A stretch of DNA of 64,000 nt from Gorillibacterium timonense (GTDB lineage Bacteria; Bacillota; Bacilli; Paenibacillales; NBRC-103111), in NCBI RefSeq assembly GCF_001457415.1, contig NZ_LN881724.1, positions 1,674,001-1,738,000 on the forward strand. The letters run 5' to 3'. Numbering within the stretch: position 1 is the first letter of the stretch; each line of letters opens with the position of its first letter. Below, in pieces: positions 38,520-48,717 of this stretch. The translations under genes and the position numbers were made by a program. The notes beneath the pieces were generated by a model. It saw only the letters and a program-made list of their open reading frames with translations, ran no database searches and was not told the DNA's origin.

Positions 38520-39614
38520 TTGTCTACCTTTCGTTACCCGATAAACCTGCAATTGTTTGCCGGTGAGAAGACAGAACCGGCTACGCCGAAGAAACGACGG
38601 GAAGCGAGAGAGAAAGGCCAGGTTGCCAAAAGCCAGGAGCTGCCTGGAGCCCTTGTCCTTCTGGCCTGCTTCGCTTCCTTTTCCCTCTTTGGCGGCTTCA
38701 TGAAGGAGAGGTACATCAAGCTCTTCCAGTCTACCTTTCAAGATTATTTGCTGACAGATATCACCATCCCGAATGTGGTATCTCTGTTCGGCAATCTGGC
38801 AAAGGAAGGCCTGCTTCTTCTGACTCCGGTTTTTATGGTCGGCGTATTGGTGGCGCTTCTCGCAAACTTTATGCAGGTTGGGGTTCTTTTTACGGGAGAC
38901 CCACTCAAAATGAAGTTCAGCAAGATCAATCCGATTGAAGGCTTTAAACGGATGTTCGGCATGAAGGCACTGGTCGAATTCTTGAAGTCCATCTTGAAGA
39001 TGACCATTATCGGGATTGTGGTCTATCAAACCTTCTGGTCGGAACGGGGCCAGATGCTGGTGCTCGGGCATGTTCCCTTGCGAGAGATCGTCGGTTATGT
39101 GGCAGACCTGACGGTTGGCTTGGGAATTAAGATCGGGTTTATCCTGGTCGTACTCGGAGCACTCGATTATTTCTATCAGAAATTTGAATACGAAAAAAAT
39201 CTCCGGATGTCGAAGCAGGACATTAAGGATGAATATAAGAAAACGGAAGGCGATCCCTTGATCAAGGGGAAGATCCGCGAGAAGCAGCGGAGGATGGCCA
39301 TGCAGCGGATGATGCAGGAAATTCCGAATGCGGATGTCATCATCACCAACCCTACCCATTTTGCCGTAGCGCTGAAATACGATTCGAATGAAATGGCGGC
39401 ACCTCGGGTCATTGCCAAAGGAGCGGATTACGTCGCGCTCAAAATCAAGGAAAAGGGCAAGGAGCATGGCATTGTCTTGATGGAGAACAAACCGCTTGCC
39501 CGGGCTCTCTACAGCCAGGTCGAAATCGGACAAGCCATTCCCGCCGAGCTGTTCCAGGCGGTTGCGGAGGTGCTCGCTTATGTGTACAAGCTTAAAGGCA
39601 AAGCGAAAGCCTAG
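38520..39614 (+). CDS. flhB: Flagellar export switch protein FlhB
   Basis: A 364-residue protein with four membrane segments and a cytoplasmic C-terminal domain that self-cleaves at the intact NPTH motif (IITNPTHFAVALKY). It sets export specificity together with FliK. INLQLFAGEKTEPATPKKR is the conserved N-terminus. The TTG at 38520 follows AAGGGG by 9 nt; a longer frame into fliR has no support. Confidence 0.95.
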   Translation: MSTFRYPINLQLFAGEKTEPATPKKRREAREKGQVAKSQELPGALVLLACFASFSLFGGFMKERYIKLFQSTFQDYLLTDITIPNVVSLFGNLAKEGLLLLTPVFMVGVLVALLANFMQVGVLFTGDPLKMKFSKINPIEGFKRMFGMKALVEFLKSILKMTIIGIVVYQTFWSERGQMLVLGHVPLREIVGYVADLTVGLGIKIGFILVVLGALDYFYQKFEYEKNLRMSKQDIKDEYKKTEGDPLIKGKIREKQRRMAMQRMMQEIPNADVIITNPTHFAVALKYDSNEMAAPRVIAKGADYVALKIKEKGKEHGIVLMENKPLARALYSQVEIGQAIPAELFQAVAEVLAYVYKLKGKAKA

Positions 39615-39644
39615 TGTCGATTCTATTGAGAGGAGGAACGTATC

Positions 39645-41675
39645 GTGAAGGCCAAAGAGTTTACCGTCTTAATCGGCATCATCGGCATCGTGCTCATGAT
39701 GATCGTTCCCATTCCCATCGGTCTTCTCGATGTGTTGCTCGTCATCAATATCACGCTCGCGATCCTCATTCTGCTCGTGGCGATGAATACGCAAGAGGCG
39801 CTGCAGTTTTCTATTTTTCCATCCCTGCTGTTGATCACGACCTTGTTTCGTCTCGCTCTGAACGTATCGACGACCCGGAATATACTGGCGAAGGGCAAGG
39901 CAGGCGATGTCGTTCATACCTTCGGTTCATTCGTCGCCGGAGGAAACCTGATCGTCGGCTTCGTTGTCTTCTTGATTCTCGTCATCGTGCAGTTCATTGT
40001 CATCACGAAGGGCTCGGAACGGGTAGCGGAAGTCGCCGCCCGGTTCACCTTGGATGCGATGCCCGGCAAGCAGATGAGCATCGATGCGGACTTGAATGCT
40101 GGACTTATCAATGAGCAGCAAGCCCGCGAACGGCGTACGAAAATTGAGAAGGAAGCGGACTTCTACGGCGCCATGGACGGCGCCAGCAAGTTTGTCAAAG
40201 GTGACGCAATAGCGAGTATCATCATCTTGATCGTCAACCTCGTCGGCGGATTCATCATCGGAATGATGAACGGCATGGAATTCTCGGACTCCGCCAGCCA
40301 TTATACGATTCTCTCCATCGGTGACGGCCTCGTTAGCCAGCTTCCGGCGCTCCTCATTTCGACGGCATCCGGCCTCATCGTCACCCGTGCAACCTCGGAA
40401 GGAAATCTCGCCAGCGACCTCACTTCGCAGATCTTCGCTTATCCGAAACTGATGTTCATCGCGGCGGGAACTCTCGTCCTCTTGGGAACCTTTACTCCGA
40501 TCGGCATCGTCTCCACCTATCCGCTTGCAGCACTTCTGATTTATGCGGGCATCAAGATGCAGGGCAACATGCGGAAAAAGCAAGCGATTGACGAACAGCT
40601 GGAGGAAGAGCAGCAGATCGAAGAGGTCCGAAGCCCGGAGAGCGTTATCAGTCTCCTGCATGTCGATCCGATCGAATTCGAGTTTGGGTATGGCCTCATT
40701 CCGTTGGCCGATGCCCAGCAAGGAGGAGATTTGCTCGACCGGATCATTCTCATCCGTCGGCAATGCGCGCTTGAACTCGGAATTGTCGTTCCCGTTATCC
40801 GCATTCGCGACAATATTCAACTAAAACCGAACGAATATGTCATAAAAATTAAAGGAAATTCCGTAGCGCATGGTGAATTACTACTTAATCACTATCTCGC
40901 GATGAGTCCTGGGTTCGAGGACGATGCCGTATCGGGGATCGAGACGATTGAACCGGCTTTCGGGCTTCCGGCCATTTGGATCGACGATGCCACGAAGGAG
41001 CGAGCTGAATTGTCGGGATACACAGTCGTCGATCCTCCATCCGTTGTGGCGACCCATCTCACCGAAGTGATCAAGCGGCATGCTCACGAGCTTATCGGGC
41101 GCCAGGAAACCCGGGCACTTGTGGACAATGTCAAGGAGACCTTTCCGGCTCTTGTGGAGGAGTTGGTTCCGAGCATTCTTACCATCGGCGATATTCAGAA
41201 GGTGCTTGCCAAAATGCTCCGCGAGAAAATCTCCGTTCGCGATATGGTGACCATTCTCGAAACCTTGGCGGATTACGGTACCTACACCAAAGATCCCGAT
41301 ATCTTGACGGAATATGTGCGCCAAGCGCTTTCGCGCCAAATCACCCAGCAGTACGCAACGGAAGGTGATTCCCTTAAGGTAATCACCGTGGGCCCGAACC
41401 TGGAGCGCAAAATCGCCGAATCTGTGCAGCAGACGGAGCAGGGCTCCTATCTGGCTCTTGATCCTTCTTCATCACAGATGATTCATCACCGCCTATCCGA
41501 GCAGATCACCAAAGCCGTCCAATCCGGACAGCAACCGGTTATCTTGACCTCACCGACGATCCGGATGTATTTGAAGCAGCTCTTGGAACGTACCCTCCAG
41601 GATGTCCCGGTTTTGTCTTACAGTGAGCTCGAACCGAGCGTTGAAATTCAAAGTCTGGGAGTTGTGAATATATGA
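39645..41675 (+). CDS. flhA: Flagellar export apparatus protein FlhA
   Basis: A 676-residue export-gate protein with about eight N-terminal membrane segments and a large cytoplasmic domain (from about 330) that docks export chaperones. The FHIPEP-region block AARFTLDAMPGKQMSIDADL is intact. GTG start after GAGGAGG. Overlaps flhF (ATGA). Confidence 0.97.
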   Translation: MKAKEFTVLIGIIGIVLMMIVPIPIGLLDVLLVINITLAILILLVAMNTQEALQFSIFPSLLLITTLFRLALNVSTTRNILAKGKAGDVVHTFGSFVAGGNLIVGFVVFLILVIVQFIVITKGSERVAEVAARFTLDAMPGKQMSIDADLNAGLINEQQARERRTKIEKEADFYGAMDGASKFVKGDAIASIIILIVNLVGGFIIGMMNGMEFSDSASHYTILSIGDGLVSQLPALLISTASGLIVTRATSEGNLASDLTSQIFAYPKLMFIAAGTLVLLGTFTPIGIVSTYPLAALLIYAGIKMQGNMRKKQAIDEQLEEEQQIEEVRSPESVISLLHVDPIEFEFGYGLIPLADAQQGGDLLDRIILIRRQCALELGIVVPVIRIRDNIQLKPNEYVIKIKGNSVAHGELLLNHYLAMSPGFEDDAVSGIETIEPAFGLPAIWIDDATKERAELSGYTVVDPPSVVATHLTEVIKRHAHELIGRQETRALVDNVKETFPALVEELVPSILTIGDIQKVLAKMLREKISVRDMVTILETLADYGTYTKDPDILTEYVRQALSRQITQQYATEGDSLKVITVGPNLERKIAESVQQTEQGSYLALDPSSSQMIHHRLSEQITKAVQSGQQPVILTSPTIRMYLKQLLERTLQDVPVLSYSELEPSVEIQSLGVVNI

Positions 41676-42997
41676 GGGTGAAACGATATGTGGTCGATAC
41701 CATGCCCGAAGCCCTGCAGAGGATTCGCAGCGAGCTCGGCAACGACGCAGTTATCCTCAGTACGAAAGATATCCGGACGGGTGGGTTTCTCGGCTTATTC
41801 GGCAAGAAGCGGATTGAAGTGGTCGCTGCCACGGATACCCCGGAAACCGCGCAAGCGGGTCCGGCAAAGCAGAAGCCCGCTCAGTCGACCTTGCAGCCGA
41901 TGATTAGCGTTCCCAAGCAGTCTGCCGCAAGAGCATATGGCGGCACAGCCACATCGCCGAAGAGCGAGCCGCTCGTGATGCCTCACGTACCCGATGTTCT
42001 TGTCGAGCGTGAAGTTGCAGCGGCGGCCGCACCCGTTTCCACACCCGCTCCAGCTCCCGTTCGCCCGACTGCAGGTCAGCCGAATGAAGCGAAGCCGATC
42101 AGGTCCGCCGCTTCCAGGCAGGATTCGGAGCTGATGGATGAAATTCGGCAGATGAAAGAAATGATGCGAAATCTTGCCGCTCGTGGTCCATCTGGACCCG
42201 AGCGGCATCCGATCATTCAGATGTGGGCGGAGCGTCTCGAAGCTCAAGACTTGTCCAGCAGCGTGATGAACGACATCCTTGGCTCGGTTGAGATGAGAGC
42301 GGAGAGCGATCCTGATTTTCTGAATGAAGAGAGCGTAAAGGAACAGATTCGATCCGTGCTGCTCGGGATCATATCCGGCAGGGGAGGGACCCCGATCGCA
42401 CCCGATATGAAGGTTGTGAATTTCGTTGGCCCGACGGGGGTCGGGAAGACCACGACCATCGCCAAGCTGGCTGCGGATCAAGTTCTTCGTTCTCACCGCA
42501 AAACCGGGTTCATCACGGCGGATACTTATCGGATAGCCGCTGTGGAGCAGTTGAAAACCTATGCCACGATCCTCAATGTCCCAATGGAAGTGGTGTTTTC
42601 TCCGGCAGATCTGCAGAAGGCGTTCGACCGGTTGGATACGTGCGAGGTTATCTTCATGGATACCGCCGGCCGGAACTACCGCAATGAACGCTATGTATCG
42701 GAATTGAACACGTTATTGCAAGCCCGTGGAGGCAGCGAGACTATTCTGGTGCTCAGCCTTACCAATAAATACTCCGACATGAAGGTCATCGCAGACCATT
42801 TCTTGAATTACGGCGTCGAGAAGGTGCTCTTCACGAAATGGGATGAGACAGGCTCTTACGGGGCGATCATCAATTTGTTGTATGAATTTCCGCTTCACCT
42901 CACCTATGTGACCAACGGGCAAAACGTCCCGGAGGACATTCAACTGCTCTCGGAAGAGCTGCTGGTTGATTGGATCATGGGAGATAAGACCGGATGA
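41672..42997 (+). CDS. flhF: Flagellar SRP-like GTPase FlhF
   Basis: A 441-residue SRP-family GTPase that controls flagellar placement. It has an N-terminal MRVKRYVVDTMPEALQRIRSE region, a Pro/Ala-rich linker (about 55-140), an N-like helical domain, then the G domain with GPTGVGKT at 253-260, DTAGRNYRNE and TKWDE. It is longer than B. subtilis FlhF because of the linker. Confidence 0.95.
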   Translation: MRVKRYVVDTMPEALQRIRSELGNDAVILSTKDIRTGGFLGLFGKKRIEVVAATDTPETAQAGPAKQKPAQSTLQPMISVPKQSAARAYGGTATSPKSEPLVMPHVPDVLVEREVAAAAAPVSTPAPAPVRPTAGQPNEAKPIRSAASRQDSELMDEIRQMKEMMRNLAARGPSGPERHPIIQMWAERLEAQDLSSSVMNDILGSVEMRAESDPDFLNEESVKEQIRSVLLGIISGRGGTPIAPDMKVVNFVGPTGVGKTTTIAKLAADQVLRSHRKTGFITADTYRIAAVEQLKTYATILNVPMEVVFSPADLQKAFDRLDTCEVIFMDTAGRNYRNERYVSELNTLLQARGGSETILVLSLTNKYSDMKVIADHFLNYGVEKVLFTKWDETGSYGAIINLLYEFPLHLTYVTNGQNVPEDIQLLSEELLVDWIMGDKTG

Positions 42998-43896
42998 GCG
43001 ATCAAGCAGAACGGCTGCGGCATCTTGTTGAATCTCGCATGCAAGGCGCTCCGGATATGCCGCTCCGGCCGGATAACGAAAGAGAAACTCGTGTCATCAC
43101 CGTGACCAGCGGCAAGGGAGGAGTCGGCAAATCCAACTTCACCTTGAATTTCTCCATCGCGCTGCAGCAGCTCGGTTATCGCGTTCTCATCTTTGATGCC
43201 GATATCGGGCTCGCTAATATCGATGTGTTGATGGGGCTAAGCCCGAATTACAGTCTCTATCATCTATTGAAAAAGGAAAAATCCATTTTCGACATCGTGC
43301 AGATTGGGTATGGCGGTGTTCGTTTTATTGCAGGCGGTTCCGGCTTCACCGATTTGCTCCGTCTAAGCGAAAGCGAGCTGAACGAGTTCGCCGAACAAGT
43401 GAGTCTGCTGAACGGGCACTTTGATTACATCCTGTTTGATACCGGAGCAGGGCTGTCGAAAGAGACGATGAAATTCATCCTGGCCGCCCACGAGACGTTC
43501 GTGGTGACAACACCGGAGCCCACTTCGTTAACAGACGGGTACGCTATCATCAAAATGGTTCATCAACAGGAGGAGGCGGTTCAATTCCGACTCGTTATCA
43601 ATCGGGTGACCGACGAACAGGAGGGAAAGGCGACGGCCGAGAAAATCTCGCTAGTGGCGAAACGTTTTCTCGACATCGACATCCCCACTCTCGGCTATGT
43701 CACCGACGATAGTCATGTTTCTCGGGCGGTGCGTAGACAAATTCCGTTTACCGCCGCTTATCCGAACAGCGATGCAGCTCGCGAGATCATGAGCATTGCT
43801 GAGCGGTATGCGGGAATGAATCGATTGAAACGGGAATCCTCCTCTGGCATCAAAGGATTCTTGTCCAAAATGCTCCGTTTGCTGAACAATTCGTAA
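42994..43896 (+). CDS. flhG: MinD-like ATPase FlhG (YlxH)
   Basis: A 300-residue P-loop ATPase of the ParA/MinD group. The deviant Walker A KGGVGKS is at 41-47, preceded by an N-terminal DQAERLRHLVE segment that in FlhG activates FlhF. FDADIGLANIDVLMG follows. The C-terminus is basic. Overlaps flhF by 4 nt. Confidence 0.93.
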   Translation: MSDQAERLRHLVESRMQGAPDMPLRPDNERETRVITVTSGKGGVGKSNFTLNFSIALQQLGYRVLIFDADIGLANIDVLMGLSPNYSLYHLLKKEKSIFDIVQIGYGGVRFIAGGSGFTDLLRLSESELNEFAEQVSLLNGHFDYILFDTGAGLSKETMKFILAAHETFVVTTPEPTSLTDGYAIIKMVHQQEEAVQFRLVINRVTDEQEGKATAEKISLVAKRFLDIDIPTLGYVTDDSHVSRAVRRQIPFTAAYPNSDAAREIMSIAERYAGMNRLKRESSSGIKGFLSKMLRLLNNS

Positions 43897-43962
43897 CCTT
43901 AGTCATCCCCAGCTTTGGATGAATGAGATGATGACAACCAAGAACGCAAAGGAGGTAACCCG

Positions 43963-44604
43963 GTGCCTATACAAAGAGACGAACCGACACCGGTCAAAAC
44001 CGGAAGATCATGGTCAGCTCCGCCTTTTCAGCACTTGATCGCCATCGGCACTTCCACGGGAGGTCCGCGAGCGCTGCATGCCGTACTCACCGCATTGCCG
44101 GCTGATTTGCCGGCTCCTGTTCTCGTCGTTCAGCATATGCCGCCGAAATTTACCAAATCATTGGCAGAACGGTTGAATGCGAGCAGTGCGATCACGGTAG
44201 TCGAAGGCGCAGACGGAATGATCGTGGAGAAGGGAACCGCTTATATCGCACCCGGAGGCTACCACATGATGATGGTTCGCGATGAAGCAGGCGTCTATCG
44301 AATCAAGTTGACCTTGGACGATCCCGTATCCGGTCATCGTCCTTCCGTAAACGTCTTGTTCCAGTCGCTCCTGCCGTTCCAGGAACTCAAGAAGTATGTG
44401 GTACTGATGACCGGCATGGGAAGCGATGGGGCAAAAGGGATGCAAGCCTTGGCGTTAGCCGGATCGGTTGCAACGATAGCGGAATCAGAAGAAACCTGCG
44501 TGGTTTATGGAATGCCCCGCGCAGCGGTTCAACTTGAATGTGTCACCCATATCCTTCCGCTTCACGAAATTCCCGGCAAATTGTCGGTAATGATACAGGG
44601 TTAG
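43963..44604 (+). CDS. cheB: CheB methylesterase, receiver domain absent
   Basis: A 213-residue protein that consists only of the CheB methylesterase domain. The triad is intact: S31 in GTSTGGP, H58 in VVQHMPP, D155 in GMGSDGAKG. The usual N-terminal receiver (about 120 residues) and linker are missing; a ribosome site AAAGGAGG and GTG start directly precede this domain and the 66-bp upstream gap holds no receiver coding. It would demethylate or deamidate chemoreceptors but cannot be switched by CheA in the standard way. Confidence 0.92.
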   Translation: MPIQRDEPTPVKTGRSWSAPPFQHLIAIGTSTGGPRALHAVLTALPADLPAPVLVVQHMPPKFTKSLAERLNASSAITVVEGADGMIVEKGTAYIAPGGYHMMMVRDEAGVYRIKLTLDDPVSGHRPSVNVLFQSLLPFQELKKYVVLMTGMGSDGAKGMQALALAGSVATIAESEETCVVYGMPRAAVQLECVTHILPLHEIPGKLSVMIQG

Positions 44605-44627
44605 AATGACTCGGAGGTGCAACGCCT

Positions 44628-46664
44628 TTGGAACTGAATCAGTATTTGTCCATGTTTATCGATGAATCCACCGAACATCTGCAATCGATTAATGAAAAGC
44701 TTCTGGAATTGGAACAAAGCCCGGATAACCTGGACATCGTCAATGTGATTTTCCGCTCGGCCCATACGCTCAAAGGAATGGCAGCCACGATGGGGTTTGA
44801 GGACCTGGCGTCACTGACCCACCAGATGGAAAATGTCTTGGATCTGGTCAGAGGAGGCAAGCTGACCGTCGACTCGTTTATCTTTGACGGCTTGTTCAAG
44901 AGTACGGACGCGCTGGAAGCCATGCTGTCCGATATCATTGCCGGCGGAACCGGGAAGGCTGACGTGAGCGGCATTGTCGCCGTGTTGAAGTCTATTGTCA
45001 GTGGAGAGTACAAGGAAGCCGTCGGAGCAGCGGCAGCCGCTAGCGAAGGAGCTTCTGGTGAAGATGCCGTCGCTCTCGATCAGTTCCAGCTGTCCGTTCT
45101 GGAGCAATCGCTTGATTCCGAATTCCAGGTGTATTTTATCCGCACGGAGCTGACGGAGGAATGCGTACTCAGAGCCGCCCGCGCTTATATGGTATTCCGT
45201 CAGTTGGAAGACAACGGGGAGATCATCAAATCGTTCCCTTCGGTTGAAGACATTGAGCAAGACAAATTCGACCGTGCCTTTTCCCTCTATTATGTGTCCA
45301 AGCTTCCGCAGGAAGCGATTGTTCATCTGATCGAGGACATTTCCGAAATTCGTTCTGCGACGGTAACGCCACTCGATCATGACAGCCTCCGGCTGATCAC
45401 CCAGCCGATTCTTACGGCAGCGGAGACCGCAGCAACGGCTGCTGCCCCCGTCAAGCGGGAGGAAACGGCCGCTGCGGCAAAGACGGCTCCGGCTTCATCC
45501 GGCCACGCCGTGGCGAACCGCACGATTCGGGTCGATCTGGACCGCCTCGATCACTTGATGAATCTCTTCAGTGAACTTCTGATCGACCGTGTTCGGCTTG
45601 AGCAGTTGGCCTCCGAAATTCGCCGCAGCGATTTGACCGAAACCGTAGAGCATATGTCTCGCGTCAGCAGTGACCTGCAGAACATCGTGCTCAACCTGCG
45701 CATGGTTCCGATCGATACGGTATTCAATCGGTTCCCGAGAATGATTCGTGACGTCGCCAAGACACTCGGCAAAAAGCTTGAGCTCGTCATCAGCGGTGCG
45801 GAAACCGAGCTTGACCGTACAGTTGTCGACGAGATTGGAGACCCGCTTGTTCACCTGCTGCGCAACTCTGCCGATCACGGCATCGAAACCATCGAAAACC
45901 GCAAGAAAGCCGGCAAAGACGAGACGGGCACGATTCAACTTCGCGCCTATCACAGCGGGAATCACGTGATCATCGAGGTTTCCGACGACGGGGCCGGCAT
46001 CAATCGCGCCAAAACGCTGGCCGCCGCCATCAAAAAAGGGGTCGTCACCGAAGAAGCAGCCGAACGGATGTCGGATGAAGAAGTCTATCGCCTTCTCTTT
46101 GCGAGCGGCTTCAGCACGGCGGAGAAAATATCTGATCTCTCCGGCCGGGGTGTCGGTCTCGATGTAGTGAAGACCAAGATCGAGTCGCTTGGCGGACAGA
46201 TCCACATCACCTCGAAGGAAGGCGTGGGCACAACCTTCTCGGTTAATCTTCCGCTTACTCTCTCGATCATTGGAGCTATGCTGATTGAGATAGGCAGCGA
46301 AAAATACGCCATCCCGCTCAATTCGATTGTCGAAACGGCTGCTGTCGATATGAATAAGATCCGCAGGATTCACGGAAACGATCACCTGGATTACCGAGGG
46401 AGCGTCATTCCCGTGATCGATCTCGGAACGGTTCTGGATGTTCCCGGCTATCAACCGGCGGACAGCGGCGAGTTGAATCTCGTCATTATCCGCAAGCGAG
46501 AAAAGCTGGCCGCTCTCATCGTCAGCGATTTTATCGGGCAGCAGGAAATCGTTCTTAAGAACCTCGGCAAGTACCTGAGCAAGGTTTTCGCCGTATCCGG
46601 AGCCACCATTCTCGGTGACGGCCAAGTCGCGCTCATCATTAATCCGAATGCCTTGATCAAATAG
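44628..46664 (+). CDS. cheA: Chemotaxis histidine kinase CheA
   Basis: A 678-residue kinase with Hpt (H46 in FRSAHTLKG), a CheY-binding P2-type part (about 150-260), dimerisation helix (LDHLMNLFSELLIDR), ATPase domain (VHLLRNSADHGIE, DDGAGIN, GRGVGLDVV) and a C-terminal CheW-like domain. TTG start with GGAGGTG upstream. Confidence 0.97.
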   Translation: MELNQYLSMFIDESTEHLQSINEKLLELEQSPDNLDIVNVIFRSAHTLKGMAATMGFEDLASLTHQMENVLDLVRGGKLTVDSFIFDGLFKSTDALEAMLSDIIAGGTGKADVSGIVAVLKSIVSGEYKEAVGAAAAASEGASGEDAVALDQFQLSVLEQSLDSEFQVYFIRTELTEECVLRAARAYMVFRQLEDNGEIIKSFPSVEDIEQDKFDRAFSLYYVSKLPQEAIVHLIEDISEIRSATVTPLDHDSLRLITQPILTAAETAATAAAPVKREETAAAAKTAPASSGHAVANRTIRVDLDRLDHLMNLFSELLIDRVRLEQLASEIRRSDLTETVEHMSRVSSDLQNIVLNLRMVPIDTVFNRFPRMIRDVAKTLGKKLELVISGAETELDRTVVDEIGDPLVHLLRNSADHGIETIENRKKAGKDETGTIQLRAYHSGNHVIIEVSDDGAGINRAKTLAAAIKKGVVTEEAAERMSDEEVYRLLFASGFSTAEKISDLSGRGVGLDVVKTKIESLGGQIHITSKEGVGTTFSVNLPLTLSIIGAMLIEIGSEKYAIPLNSIVETAAVDMNKIRRIHGNDHLDYRGSVIPVIDLGTVLDVPGYQPADSGELNLVIIRKREKLAALIVSDFIGQQEIVLKNLGKYLSKVFAVSGATILGDGQVALIINPNALIK

Positions 46665-46707
46665 CAAGACAGACCTGCAGGGAACCGTCTAAGGAGGTAG
46701 TTAGTTA

Positions 46708-47169
46708 ATGGGTGAAGAAATCAAAGTGATCGTCTTCAAGCTCGGAGCGGAGGAATACGGGATTGAAGTGGAAAAGGTGGAGACCATCGAACGCATTCAG
46801 CATCTGACCCGCGTTCCGAAGACACCTCCTTTCATCAAGGGAGTTATGAATTTGCGGGGCGTCGTAGTTCCGGTGCTCGATCTGCGCGGACGTTTCGGAC
46901 TTGAGGAGACGGCCTATACCGACAGCAGCCGGATTATCATCATCTCCATCAAAGATTTGAAGGTGGGCATGATCGTCGACTCCGCTGACGATGTCATCGA
47001 TGTGGACAGCGAAACCATTTCCGATCCTCCCGAAATTGTCGGGGGAGTCAAAGCGAAATACCTGCGCGGCGTGGCGCGTGTTGGAGAGGAACGTCTCCTG
47101 ATTCTTCTCAATCTGAAGGAAGTTCTCAACAAGGGAGAACTCGTCCAGTTAGAAGAGTTGGAGGAATAG
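46708..47169 (+). CDS. cheW: Chemotaxis coupling protein CheW
   Basis: A 153-residue scaffold with FKLGAEEYGIEVEKVETIE, FIKGVMNLRGVVVPVLDLR and the C-terminal LINLKEVL-type strand. AAGGAGGT precedes the ATG. It links receptors to CheA. Confidence 0.95.
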   Translation: MGEEIKVIVFKLGAEEYGIEVEKVETIERIQHLTRVPKTPPFIKGVMNLRGVVVPVLDLRGRFGLEETAYTDSSRIIIISIKDLKVGMIVDSADDVIDVDSETISDPPEIVGGVKAKYLRGVARVGEERLLILLNLKEVLNKGELVQLEELEE

Positions 47170-47173
47170 GCTC

Positions 47174-47791
47174 GTGGCATTTCATTCCCTTGCCGATTTC
47201 CATCTAGATGTACTCAAAGAAGTTGGCAACATAGGCGCCGGCCACGCCGCTACGGCGCTGTCTACCTTGCTTGACAAGCCAGTAGACATGCTAGTTCCCC
47301 AAGTCAAGCTTGTTCCGTTTGAAGAAATCTCGGAAAGCGTCGGAGGCTCCGAAAAGGTGGTCATCGCGATCTTCCTTCGAGTGGAGGGCGAGACTCCGGG
47401 CAACATGTTCTTCATTCTCTCCATGGAATCCGCCAGACACCTGCTCAAGCGGCTCGCCGGGCTGGAATGCGGCGGGAAAGAAGAGTTTGACGAGATGGAG
47501 CTCTCCGCTTTGAATGAAATCGGTAATATTCTTGCAGGGTCTTATCTGACCTCGCTGGCTGATTTCACCCGGCTGAACATGGTTCCAACCGTTCCATCTC
47601 TTGCTGTGGATATGGCGGGGGCCATTCTCAGCTATGGATTGCTGCAATTCGGTGAAATGGGAGACCATGCCCTTTTCATTGATACCAAATTCCTGCAAAA
47701 TGGCGACGAGGTGGAAGGGCATTTCTTCCTGATTCCTGATCCGGAATCCTTTGATCGGATTTTTGCTGCATTGGGAGTCGCTGCCGAATGA
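47174..47791 (+). CDS. cheC: CheY-P phosphatase CheC
   Basis: A 205-residue phosphatase with both active-site helices: LKEVGNIGAGHAATALS and LNEIGNILAGSYLTSL. CheC acts on CheY-P and its complex with CheD feeds back on receptors. GTG start with GGAGGAAT upstream; overlaps cheD by 4 nt. Confidence 0.95.
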   Translation: MAFHSLADFHLDVLKEVGNIGAGHAATALSTLLDKPVDMLVPQVKLVPFEEISESVGGSEKVVIAIFLRVEGETPGNMFFILSMESARHLLKRLAGLECGGKEEFDEMELSALNEIGNILAGSYLTSLADFTRLNMVPTVPSLAVDMAGAILSYGLLQFGEMGDHALFIDTKFLQNGDEVEGHFFLIPDPESFDRIFAALGVAAE

Positions 47792-48282
47792 TAGAACGGA
47801 CCTTGATTAAGATCGGGATGGCTGACCTTAATGTTACGGCTTCCCCAGGTATATTGAAAACCACGGGACTCGGGTCTTGCGTCGGATTAACGCTGTATGA
47901 TCCGCATGTTAAGATTGCCGGAATGGCGCATGTCATGCTGCCTTCCTCGGATATCGCCAAAGAAGGACAGCTTAATCATGCGAAGTATGCGGATACCGCC
48001 ATTCCCATGCTCATCCAACGGATGGTGGCGCTCGGTGCAGTCATCAGTCGAATGGAATCGAAAATGGCGGGGGGGGCTCAGATGTTTGCCTTCAGTACGG
48101 CCAAAGATACGATGAGAATCGGCCCGAGAAATGTGGAGTCTTGCAAAATGATGCTGAACCAATACAGAATCCCCTTAAAGGGCGAAGATACAGGAGGCAG
48201 CTATGGCAGAACCGTTGAATTTGATTCCGCTACGGGTATGCTGCTCATCTCCAGCGTCCAGCAGGGAAGTAAGGAATTGTAG
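47788..48282 (+). CDS. cheD: Chemoreceptor glutamine deamidase CheD
   Basis: A 164-residue deamidase. The catalytic Cys (C31 in GLGSCVGLTLYD), His (H48 in MAHVMLP) and Thr (T25) line up with known CheD enzymes. KMAGGAQMF follows. Overlaps cheC. Confidence 0.95.
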   Translation: MIERTLIKIGMADLNVTASPGILKTTGLGSCVGLTLYDPHVKIAGMAHVMLPSSDIAKEGQLNHAKYADTAIPMLIQRMVALGAVISRMESKMAGGAQMFAFSTAKDTMRIGPRNVESCKMMLNQYRIPLKGEDTGGSYGRTVEFDSATGMLLISSVQQGSKEL

Positions 48283-48285
48283 CCC

Positions 48286-48699
48286 ATGAAGGAATCCATC
48301 CGTTTGCCGCTTGGCGTGGCTTTAGCCGGCTTTGTGTTTACCTTCTTTTTATCCCTGTCCCGTAATATCTTGAGCACTTCCTTGATTCGAGGGCTGCTCA
48401 GTGCTGCACTGCTGTTTCTGCTAGGACTTGCCGTGAAATGGATCTTGGGCGTCTTGTCCGCACCTCCGGCACCCAACCTTTCGGACGCGCTTCGGGACAT
48501 GCCCGATGATCAGAATGACGTAGGCCGTTCTCTGGATCTGACGACTCCGGCAGAGGATGATGAATTGAATCGCCTCATCATGCATCAAGAACCGGCTGAG
48601 CCTTCCTTTGAACCGCTTAAGCCTCCTAAGCTGACAACCAAGACGGAGCAAAGTGCACAACATCTCGCAGATGCGCTCAGGACGATGTCCGAGGAGTAA
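48286..48699 (+). CDS. Membrane protein between cheD and sigD, unknown
   Basis: A 137-residue protein with two N-terminal membrane helices (LGVALAGFVFTFFLSLSRNIL and LLSAALLFLLGLAVKWILGVL) and an acidic cytoplasmic tail ending in SAQHLADALRTM. It lies 3 nt after cheD. A similar small protein is expected at this place in Paenibacillus-type operons, but I know no function. Confidence 0.75.
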   Translation: MKESIRLPLGVALAGFVFTFFLSLSRNILSTSLIRGLLSAALLFLLGLAVKWILGVLSAPPAPNLSDALRDMPDDQNDVGRSLDLTTPAEDDELNRLIMHQEPAEPSFEPLKPPKLTTKTEQSAQHLADALRTMSEE

Positions 48700-48717
48700 G
48701 GTGGTGAAGAAAAGACC

